Assembly: GCA_900468805.1 (NCBI GenBank)
Contig: UEIF01000006.1
Span: 1 to 64,000 of the forward strand
Origin: Hyphomicrobiales bacterium
Lineage (GTDB): Bacteria > Pseudomonadota > Alphaproteobacteria > Rhizobiales > Rhizobiaceae
Direction of reading: 5' to 3'
DNA length: 64,000 bases
Of the stretch, positions 35,211 to 41,944 are shown in pieces. The translations under genes and the position numbers were made by a program. Within the stretch, counting starts at the first letter, position 1, and each line of letters starts with the position of its first letter. The notes under the pieces are model-generated. The model was given only the letters and a program-made list of their open reading frames with translations. It was not told the origin of the DNA and did no database searches.

Positions 35211-36167
35211 ATGGTGCAGCTTCTCCTCCTTCATCTCGACGATGCTTTGGAGTTGCAGCCGGACTTCGTGCGCGCCTGCACGCTCGCGGGCGCGTGCCAC
35301 CATGTCGACAAGTTGAGCGGCAAGACGATCAGACTGTGGGGCAGGCAGAAGATGCTTGCCGAACTCGGCCGGGACATAGCCAGATCGCTGCCGCCGCGCA
35401 GCAGAGGGCCGCAGCTTGCCTTCATGGGCTCGGGCGATTTCCATCATGTGACCGCCCTGCTGCTCGATACCGCTCTCGAACGGCGCCCGGTTTCGACCAC
35501 GCTCGTTCATTTCGACAATCACCCCGACTGGGTGAACTTCGAGGGCGGCATGCATTGCGGCTCATGGATCAACAGCGCACTTTCAAACCCTTATATCGAA
35601 AGGGTTGTTACCGTCGGGGTCTGCAGCCACGACCTGCGCAATCCCGAGCGCAAGGGCGCCAATCTGGACCGGCTGCGGCAAGGCAAGCTCGAACTTTATC
35701 CTTACGAGCATCCACCCAGCCGCGTGAGGGCCGATTATGGCAACGGCCCGAGCTACCGCCAGCACAGGGGTGCCTTGCACTGGAATTCCATCTCCGAGAT
35801 TGGCGAGGACAATTTCATCGACCGCATCCTCACCCGCATCGGCACCGAGGCAGTCTATGTCACGATCGACAAGGACGTGCTCGCCGCCGATGACGCCGTA
35901 ACCAACTGGGATCAGGGGCGCATGCGGCTGCCCTATCTGATGGCGCTTGTCAGCGAGATCGGCAGCCGCCATCGCATCATTGGCGCCGATGTCGTCGGCG
36001 ACTATTCGGTGCCAAGCTATGCTGGTGGCTTCACGACCCGCCTGCTCAAGCAAGCCGAAACCTTCATCGATCAACCGCGTCTGCGGCACGCCGCCGATGC
36101 GGTGCGAAATATCAACAGCGCTGCAAATCACGCATTGCTGGAAGTCCTGGCGGAATCGATGGGATGA
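35211..36167 (+). CDS. Arginase/agmatinase-family (ureohydrolase fold) protein
   Basis: This is a 318-residue protein with the di-manganese sites of the ureohydrolase fold: MGSGDFHHVTAL, LVHFDNHPDW (DxHxD type) and VTIDKDVLAADDA (DxD). All metal ligands appear present, but the loops that recognise guanidino substrates are unlike arginase, agmatinase or formimidoylglutamase, and the canonical DP after the last DxD is missing. It may release urea or another leaving group from a guanidino or amide compound. ATG 35211 follows a GGAGG site. It overlaps the next gene by four bases. Confidence 0.82.
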   Translation: MVQLLLLHLDDALELQPDFVRACTLAGACHHVDKLSGKTIRLWGRQKMLAELGRDIARSLPPRSRGPQLAFMGSGDFHHVTALLLDTALERRPVSTTLVHFDNHPDWVNFEGGMHCGSWINSALSNPYIERVVTVGVCSHDLRNPERKGANLDRLRQGKLELYPYEHPPSRVRADYGNGPSYRQHRGALHWNSISEIGEDNFIDRILTRIGTEAVYVTIDKDVLAADDAVTNWDQGRMRLPYLMALVSEIGSRHRIIGADVVGDYSVPSYAGGFTTRLLKQAETFIDQPRLRHAADAVRNINSAANHALLEVLAESMG

Positions 36168-36517
36168 TCGGCGGCCTCACATTGCCGATGGTCGGCCTGA
36201 TCCTCTTCTGCGTTCTGGCGGAAACGGCGCGCGAGGTCTGCTTCAAGCAGGTTGCCAGCGACAGCCCGGTGCTGACGACGCTCACCAAGCCGCTGACCTG
36301 GCTCGGCATCGCCTTCTGGGCGATCGAACTGCTTGCCTGGACGGTCGTACTTGGCAGGGTGCCGCTCACCGTCGCCTTTCCGCTGATGGCGCTCAGCTAT
36401 GTGGCGATCGTCATCGCCGGCGCCGTCATCTTCAGGGAAAATATCAACCTTCGTCACGCGGCGGGCGTGTTTCTCGTTACCGCCGGCGTGGCCTGTGTCG
36501 GAGCAACCGGACTATGA
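36164..36517 (+). CDS. Small SMR/EamA-type membrane protein 1
   Basis: This 117-residue protein has four hydrophobic helices (about 5-20, 42-62, 68-88, 95-114). It resembles the SMR/DMT transporters, including an acidic residue in the first helix (CVLAETAREVCFKQ) and a final helix AAGVFLVTAGVACVG. Single SMR proteins export cations as dimers, but ArnE/ArnF-type pairs flip lipid-linked aminosugars. A second, different SMR-type gene is encoded at 39314 in the same operon, so the two may form a heterodimer. Its ends overlap both neighbours by four bases. Confidence 0.8.
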   Translation: MIGGLTLPMVGLILFCVLAETAREVCFKQVASDSPVLTTLTKPLTWLGIAFWAIELLAWTVVLGRVPLTVAFPLMALSYVAIVIAGAVIFRENINLRHAAGVFLVTAGVACVGATGL

Positions 36518-37386
36518 AAATCTTTGCTCATGCCAGGTGGGATGCCGCCCCCGTGCTTGCCGCCGTGGCACATCTCGTTTTCGACGTCTACCTGATCGTC
36601 GGCTTCCAGAGCCGGCCGCTCTGGGCCTCATTGATCCTGGGCTGCGTTTATGCCCTCTCGATATCCTGGAACATCAACAGCATCTCGCATAATTTCATCC
36701 ACACCCCCTATTTCAAGCCGCGCTGGATGAATTACGCATTCAGCCTGATGGAGTCTGTGGCGATCGGCTTTTCCCAGACCTATTACCACTGGGTACATAT
36801 GCGCCATCACTCCGGCAACAGTGACCGGCCGGACGAGAAAGGTGAGACAATCGATCTTCTGTCGATCTATCGTCATGGCAGGAACGGCGAACCGGAAAAC
36901 GTCTGGTCCTACACGCTAAAGAGCTTCTTCCGCGACAGTCTCGGCGATATCCACAAGGCCATTGCCAAGCGGCGTCCCTTCGATGCCGCATGGGGCCGTT
37001 TCGAGCTGGTGGCCTTTCTCGGCCTGGCGGCGATTGCGCTGATCTACGACTGGAAGGCCCTACTGTTCTTCGTGCCCTTCTATTATGCCGGCAACTGCCT
37101 GTCGTCGCTCAACGGTTATTACGAGCATCTTCACGGCGATCCGGACGAACCAATCGCCTGGGGTGTGAGCAGCCACAAGCCGTTCTACAACTGGCTGTGG
37201 TTCGGCAATGGCTATCATGCCGAACATCATTATCGGCCGCGCACCCACTGGACGAAGCTTTCGGCCCTGCATGAACAGATCAAGGACGAGCAGGAAAGAG
37301 CCGGCACGCACGTGATCAGCACCTGCCATGCACTCGGCTTCATGGCTCCGGAAAACCGCGAGACGGAGCTTCGGCATGAGGTCTGA
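36514..37386 (+). CDS. Membrane fatty acid desaturase-family protein
   Basis: This is a 290-residue integral membrane di-iron enzyme. The three histidine boxes are intact: HNFIH (near residue 64), HMRHH (near 95) and HAEHH (near 237), separated by two hydrophobic hairpins. Such proteins introduce double bonds or hydroxyl groups into acyl chains or related lipids using O2. The chain is short compared with DesA-type acyl-lipid desaturases and resembles the compact desaturase/hydroxylase group. ATG 36514 overlaps the SMR gene stop; a much longer open frame upstream is antisense or shadow sequence. A role on the acyl part of the cluster product is inferred. Confidence 0.85.
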   Translation: MKIFAHARWDAAPVLAAVAHLVFDVYLIVGFQSRPLWASLILGCVYALSISWNINSISHNFIHTPYFKPRWMNYAFSLMESVAIGFSQTYYHWVHMRHHSGNSDRPDEKGETIDLLSIYRHGRNGEPENVWSYTLKSFFRDSLGDIHKAIAKRRPFDAAWGRFELVAFLGLAAIALIYDWKALLFFVPFYYAGNCLSSLNGYYEHLHGDPDEPIAWGVSSHKPFYNWLWFGNGYHAEHHYRPRTHWTKLSALHEQIKDEQERAGTHVISTCHALGFMAPENRETELRHEV

Positions 37387-38191
37387 GCAATTGAGTTTCT
37401 TCCTGGAAGGCACGAATGGCAAAGGTGTGCTGCTGATCCACGGCCTGACCGGCGCACCGGCCGAGATGAAGCTTGTCGCCCGCCAGCTCAATCGTCGCGG
37501 CTACAGCGTGCATGCGCCGCTGCTGGCCGGTCATGGAGAGGATATCAGGACATTGCGCCGGACGCATTGGGAAGACTGGCTGACAAGCGTGCTGCAGGCC
37601 TCCGAATTCCTGGCCGAGCGAACGCAGGCGATATTTGCGGCCGGCATCTGCGTTGGCGGCAAGCTTTCGCTGCTTGCGGCCGAGCAGCGGCCGGATCTGA
37701 TAAAGGCGGTCGCCATCTATTCGCCGTGCTTCCACTATGACGGCTGGGATGTTCCAAGACACTATGCGCTGCTCTCACCGCATATCGGATGGTTGTCCCG
37801 CATCCCTTTCCTCGACCGTCTCAATTTCAGGGAGAATGACTCACTCGGCATTAAGGACGAGCGGATGCGGCGGATGGTCGAAGGCATGGTCGGCGAAGGC
37901 ATGCTCGAGAAATTCCCCGGCCGCGGCATCGTCGAAATGCACCGGCTGGGCAAGGCGCTTCGCCAAACCTTGCCGCAAATCCAGACACCGACGCTGATCC
38001 TGCATGCGGAAGAAGACGATCTGAGCAATCCAAGACATGCCCTCTACATTTCCGAGCATATTGGCGGGCCGCACCAACTCAGGTGGATCAAGGACAGCTA
38101 CCACATGATCCATCTCGATCGCCAACATCGGCAGGTCGCAGCGTTCACGGCGGATTTTTTCGAGGCAAGCGATGCTGCAATTCGCGCATAA
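37376..38191 (+). CDS. Alpha/beta-hydrolase (carboxylesterase/monoglyceride-lipase type) with Cys nucleophile position
   Basis: This is a 271-residue alpha/beta-hydrolase resembling Est30-type carboxylesterases: LLIHGLTGAPAEMK (oxyanion-hole region), HAPLLAGHGED, and late acid and base residues in LHAEEDDLSNP and SYHMIHLDR. The nucleophile elbow reads GICVGGKL, so the usual serine is a cysteine, as in dienelactone hydrolases. This may change the chemistry towards acyl transfer or lower the activity. The start ATG 37376 lies inside the end of the desaturase gene (11-bp overlap), and its end overlaps the acyltransferase gene by 20 bp, so it belongs to the operon. Confidence 0.82.
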   Translation: MRSEQLSFFLEGTNGKGVLLIHGLTGAPAEMKLVARQLNRRGYSVHAPLLAGHGEDIRTLRRTHWEDWLTSVLQASEFLAERTQAIFAAGICVGGKLSLLAAEQRPDLIKAVAIYSPCFHYDGWDVPRHYALLSPHIGWLSRIPFLDRLNFRENDSLGIKDERMRRMVEGMVGEGMLEKFPGRGIVEMHRLGKALRQTLPQIQTPTLILHAEEDDLSNPRHALYISEHIGGPHQLRWIKDSYHMIHLDRQHRQVAAFTADFFEASDAAIRA

Positions 38192-39317
38192 ACGTCCCTT
38201 TCCCGGAAGTGCCGAGCCCCTCACGCAGGTCCACGACACGATCCGCGCCATCGGCCGCGAGGCGTGGAACGCCTGCTTCCGCGGCCATGTCGAGGATTAT
38301 GATTGCCTTCTGGCGATCGAAAGCGCCGGCATCGGCGACTTCGAGTGGCGCTACCTGACCGTCGTGGAAGACGGTAAGGTCAGCGCGGCCATGTCGGCGT
38401 TCCTGTGCCCCTATCCATTGGATACCACGCTGGAAGAGGGCATGGCGCGGCGGCTGATACGTCGCGTGCGGCAGCATGCATCGGGTTTCCTCGTTCTGCG
38501 GCTTGCCTGCCTTGGCTCGCCCTGCACGGAAACCGGCGCGATAGGTTTTCATGCCGACGTGCCGGAGGAACGTCGCGAGGGGCTGTTTGGCGAATTGCTC
38601 GCCGCCTTCGAGGCGCTTGCGGCCGAAGAGTGCTGTGCGCTGATGGGGATCAAGGATATTCCGGCACCGGTTGCCGGCGAATTCGGCACGCTGTTTTCAA
38701 AATGCGGTTATGCTGCCATCGGCGGCCTGCCGTCCGCCTGGCTCGACATCGATTTCAAGACCATCGACGACTACATGGCCCGACTGTCGGCGGGCACCCG
38801 AAAGGACATGCGGCGCAAGCTGAAATCCTTTGATGCCGTCAGGGTCGAAATCAGAACCGATATCGGCGATCTGCTTAACCGGGTGATGACGCTCTATCAT
38901 GACACGCGCAATCGCAGCGAATGGCAGTTCGAGGAACTGACCCCGGCCTATTTCGAAGGCATCCTCACCCATATGGCTGGCCGCGCGTTCTGTGCGCTTT
39001 ATTTCGTCGGCGACGAGCTGCTCGCCGCCAACCTGATCGTTCATGACGAACGGCTCGCGATCGACAAGTTCTTTTGCATGGATGGCGAGAGAGGACGTCC
39101 CTACAACCTCTATTTCCTCAGCTGGTTCACCAATCTGCGCTATTGCCTCAGTCATGGCCTTTCCCGCTACCAGAGCGGTCAGGCTTATTATGAAAACAAG
39201 GTGCGGCTCGGCAGTCAGCTCACGTCAAACACCATGTTCTTCCGCCATCGCAATCCGCTGCTGCAGGCGCTGTTGCGGCTGGTCTCCCCGCTCTTTTCGC
39301 AGGAGCAGGCCAAGTGA
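38172..39317 (+). CDS. FemAB/GNAT-like acyltransferase (peptidogalycan/BioF2-like)
   Basis: This is a 381-residue protein with two GNAT-like halves, similar to the COG3146/FemAB-related family. The C-terminal half contains RKDMRRKLK, HDTRNRSEWQFEELTPAYF, and then the acceptor-site region LLAANLIVHDERLAIDKFFCMDG with NLYFLSWFTNLRYC. These proteins transfer acyl or aminoacyl groups to amines. Here it could join an acyl chain to the amine produced by the aminotransferase and ureohydrolase. It overlaps both neighbouring genes (20 bp and 4 bp). The precise donor is unknown. Confidence 0.75.
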   Translation: MLQFAHKRPFPGSAEPLTQVHDTIRAIGREAWNACFRGHVEDYDCLLAIESAGIGDFEWRYLTVVEDGKVSAAMSAFLCPYPLDTTLEEGMARRLIRRVRQHASGFLVLRLACLGSPCTETGAIGFHADVPEERREGLFGELLAAFEALAAEECCALMGIKDIPAPVAGEFGTLFSKCGYAAIGGLPSAWLDIDFKTIDDYMARLSAGTRKDMRRKLKSFDAVRVEIRTDIGDLLNRVMTLYHDTRNRSEWQFEELTPAYFEGILTHMAGRAFCALYFVGDELLAANLIVHDERLAIDKFFCMDGERGRPYNLYFLSWFTNLRYCLSHGLSRYQSGQAYYENKVRLGSQLTSNTMFFRHRNPLLQALLRLVSPLFSQEQAK

Positions 39318-39742
39318 TGACGTCGATGCGCCTGACATGGCTCTCCGTGCCTGTCCTCAACACGCTGTTCCAGATCTTCACCAAGCTTGGCGCGACGCAG
39401 CTCGGCAATGTCGAGGGGACGACCTGGCTGGAGGATGCGCTGACCTCGCACTGGATCCTGGCGGCCGTCGTCGTCGAGATCGTCTGCTTCTTCATCTGGA
39501 TGACGGTGCTCGCCGAACTCGACCTCAGCAGGGCCTTTCCGCTTTCCGGCATCAGCTACGTGCTGATCATTGCCACCGGCTGGTTCGCTTTCGGCGAACC
39601 GATCGTCGGCCTTCAGATCGTCGGCAGCGGTCTGATCCTCGCCGGTGTCTGGCTGATCGCCGGCGCAGCGCAAACGGACTCCGTCGGTGACCTAGAAGCC
39701 GGGCGCGTCCTGCCGCACGCCCATGTCAGCAAGGATCGATGA
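39314..39742 (+). CDS. Small SMR/EamA-type membrane protein 2
   Basis: This is a 142-residue protein with four hydrophobic segments (about 8-25, 48-68, 75-95, 102-120) and a longer hydrophilic tail. The first helix contains NTLFQIFTKLGATQ, where an SMR acidic residue is absent. The third and fourth segments (LSGISYVLIIATGWF and VGSGLILAGVWLIAG) match SMR/EamA helices. Together with the protein at 36164 it resembles ArnE/ArnF-like pairs, in which only one partner keeps the acidic residue. It is coupled by 4-bp overlaps to the acyltransferase and to the cyclopropane synthase genes. Confidence 0.78.
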   Translation: MMTSMRLTWLSVPVLNTLFQIFTKLGATQLGNVEGTTWLEDALTSHWILAAVVVEIVCFFIWMTVLAELDLSRAFPLSGISYVLIIATGWFAFGEPIVGLQIVGSGLILAGVWLIAGAAQTDSVGDLEAGRVLPHAHVSKDR

Positions 39743-41079
39743 TGCGGCCAACACTGAATTTCATCCTCCGTCATGGCGAAGCCGCTGCGTCGGCACTCAG
39801 CAATCGGGTCCTGGAGCGTGCACTCTCGCATATCGTCACCCGCGGTTGCCTCAATGTCACGACATCCAATGGGCAGCAGCTTTCCTTCGGCGACGGGTCC
39901 GGAGAGCGGATGCATGTCAGCTTTGCCGACCTTGCAGCGCAGTGGGCATTCCTCATCGACGCAGATCTGCGGCTCGGCGAACTCTATATGGATCGCCGCT
40001 TTCTCATCGAACAGGGCTCGCTCCACGACTTCCTGGCGATGATGCTGCGTGAGGCGCAGAACACCAACCATCCGCTTATCGCCCGGCTGATCGACAGTGC
40101 CCGCGTCTGGTTGCGCATCTTCCGCCATCGCAATCTGCCGGCGCGCTCCAAAGCCAATGTCGCCCACCACTACGATCTGGATGGCCGGCTCTATGACATC
40201 TTCCTCGACGCGGACCGGCAATATTCCTGCGCCTATTTCGAGAGTCCCGACCAGTCGCTCGATGCGGCACAACGCGCCAAGAAGCGGCATCTCGCCGCGA
40301 AATTGCAGCTTGGGCCTGGCAAGAGCGTGCTCGATATCGGTTGCGGTTGGGGTGGGCTGGCCCTGCACATGGCCAGGCATGTACCGTGCGGGCATGTGCT
40401 TGGCATCACCCTGTCGGAGGAGCAGCATGGCTACGCCCTGAAGCGGCTTGCCGAACATGAGAGGATGGAGGCAGGCATCCAATTTTCCCTTCAGGATTAT
40501 CGCAGCCTGAGCGGACGGTTCGACCGGATCGTGTCGGTTGGCATGTTCGAACATGTCGGCCTCGCATCCTACCGCGCCTTCTTCGAGAAATGTGCGGACC
40601 TGCTGGAAGATGACGGCATCATGGTTTTGCACACGATAGGCTGTTCTGCGACACCTGGCTTCACCACACCTTGGCTCGACAAATATATCTTTCCGGGCGG
40701 CTACATTCCCGCGCTGTCGGAGATCCTTCCCCAAATTGAAAAAGCCGGTCTTGCGGTTACCGATATCGAAATCCTGCGCCTGCATTATGCCTGGACGCTG
40801 GCACATTGGCGAAAGCGCTTCCTGGCGCGCTGGCACGAGGCAGCCGCACTTTACGACGAGCGCTTCTGCCGCATGTGGGAATTCTACCTTGCAAGCGCCG
40901 AAGCCGCTTTCCGCTACGAAGATCTGGTGGTTTTCCAGATTCAGTTAAGCAAGCGCAATGACGTCATTCCCGTCACGCGGGATTATATCGGCCAGCATGA
41001 GAGAGCGGCAACGCAAAGCTCAAAAGCCGATCTGGAAGGAGCGGTTGAGCGTGATACCGATGACGTTCTGATCGGCTGA
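39739..41079 (+). CDS. cfa: Cyclopropane-fatty-acyl-phospholipid synthase family methyltransferase
   Basis: This 446-residue SAM-dependent enzyme has the complete Cfa layout: an N-terminal lipid-binding domain (1-130) and a C-terminal methyltransferase with VAHHYDLDGRLYDIFLD, QYSCAYFE, VLDIGCGWGGLALHMA (SAM site), GITLSEEQHGYA and VSVGMFEHVG. It adds a methylene bridge to double bonds of acyl chains in membrane lipids. As the last gene of an operon containing a desaturase, it could act on the double bond that enzyme makes. Its final 60 bases overlap the convergent MipA-family gene. Confidence 0.9.
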   Translation: MMRPTLNFILRHGEAAASALSNRVLERALSHIVTRGCLNVTTSNGQQLSFGDGSGERMHVSFADLAAQWAFLIDADLRLGELYMDRRFLIEQGSLHDFLAMMLREAQNTNHPLIARLIDSARVWLRIFRHRNLPARSKANVAHHYDLDGRLYDIFLDADRQYSCAYFESPDQSLDAAQRAKKRHLAAKLQLGPGKSVLDIGCGWGGLALHMARHVPCGHVLGITLSEEQHGYALKRLAEHERMEAGIQFSLQDYRSLSGRFDRIVSVGMFEHVGLASYRAFFEKCADLLEDDGIMVLHTIGCSATPGFTTPWLDKYIFPGGYIPALSEILPQIEKAGLAVTDIEILRLHYAWTLAHWRKRFLARWHEAAALYDERFCRMWEFYLASAEAAFRYEDLVVFQIQLSKRNDVIPVTRDYIGQHERAATQSSKADLEGAVERDTDDVLIG

Positions 41080-41844
41080 GCCAAGTCTTGAGGTGATCGG
41101 GCTGTCGGCGGCATCGCCCACCAGGCGGCTATATGTGTCGTAGATCTGCACACTCCAAGCCGGTGAGAGCGTATAGGTGGCGGCCACCGTTAAACCGATG
41201 GATTTGAGACCGCCATTCGCGTTGAACGCCTCGACGCGGCCACTATTGGCAGCTTCCTCGGCGGAAACCCCGAAATTGTTGCGCATATAGGTGCCGTTTG
41301 CCAGAGACAGGCGCGGACCGGCAGACAGAAGCCAGCGATCGCCGACCGGCTGGAACCAATCGAGATAGAGATCGGCCAGCAGACCGTCGCCGCCCCACAG
41401 CGCCTGCCGTGTTTCCACCCGCACTCGCAGGCGATCCTCTATCGGCCAGTATTGCGCAAAGACGCCGGCGTCCAGATTCCACTGGACCGAATGCAAACCC
41501 TTCAGTTCGGAATCGTCGAATGCCGACCGTCCCCCTCTCAGGCCGACGACGGGACCGATTTCGACGCCGCCGATATCGAACAGCCCGTAGTCGATATTAT
41601 CGTCCGGCGCGCTGTGTTCAGGCGCTTCTCCGAGGCGTCGAAAATCGAAAGACGGCATGCCGCTGAAGGAAAGGTGCTTCGATCCTTCATACGAGGGACC
41701 GTATTCGACGGACCCGCCAAGCGTTATGATCCACTGGTTATCGGAGGATTTTGCATCCTGGCTCAAGGCCGAATGAGACCCCAGGAATATCAGCGGCAAC
41801 GTTAGCGCCGCCGCCCGGAATAATGCCGTGTCCGATGAGACCAT
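41020..41844 (-). CDS. MipA/OmpV-family outer membrane protein
   Basis: This 274-residue secreted protein has a signal peptide ending SALSQ near residue 28 and an outer-membrane barrel of the MipA/OmpV family. Features include ITLGGSVEYGPSYEGSKHLS at the mature start, alternating hydrophobic/aromatic strands, and a terminal phenylalanine (RSFQIGF) used for outer-membrane assembly. MipA proteins scaffold murein enzymes in E. coli; in many bacteria the family responds to envelope stress. Its last 60 bases overlap antisense to the end of the cyclopropane synthase gene, so the convergent transcripts overlap. Confidence 0.87.
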   Translation of the reverse strand: MVSSDTALFRAAALTLPLIFLGSHSALSQDAKSSDNQWIITLGGSVEYGPSYEGSKHLSFSGMPSFDFRRLGEAPEHSAPDDNIDYGLFDIGGVEIGPVVGLRGGRSAFDDSELKGLHSVQWNLDAGVFAQYWPIEDRLRVRVETRQALWGGDGLLADLYLDWFQPVGDRWLLSAGPRLSLANGTYMRNNFGVSAEEAANSGRVEAFNANGGLKSIGLTVAATYTLSPAWSVQIYDTYSRLVGDAADSPITSRLGSADQNVIGITLNRSFQIGF

Positions 41845-41944
41845 TTACGCCCTGCTCCACGTCTCGAACGTCAGCGAACGACCCCGCTTGGGGGTTGCGC
41901 CGCTGCAGTCTTTTAAAGCAATTTTCTCTTCTGTGCCAACTGCC

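Noticed and set aside
36164..37386. Reading the desaturase from a start near 35947 as a longer protein
   Set aside because: The extra N-terminal part is out-of-frame shadow of the ureohydrolase and SMR genes. The ATG at 36514 overlaps the SMR stop and gives the expected desaturase N-terminus.
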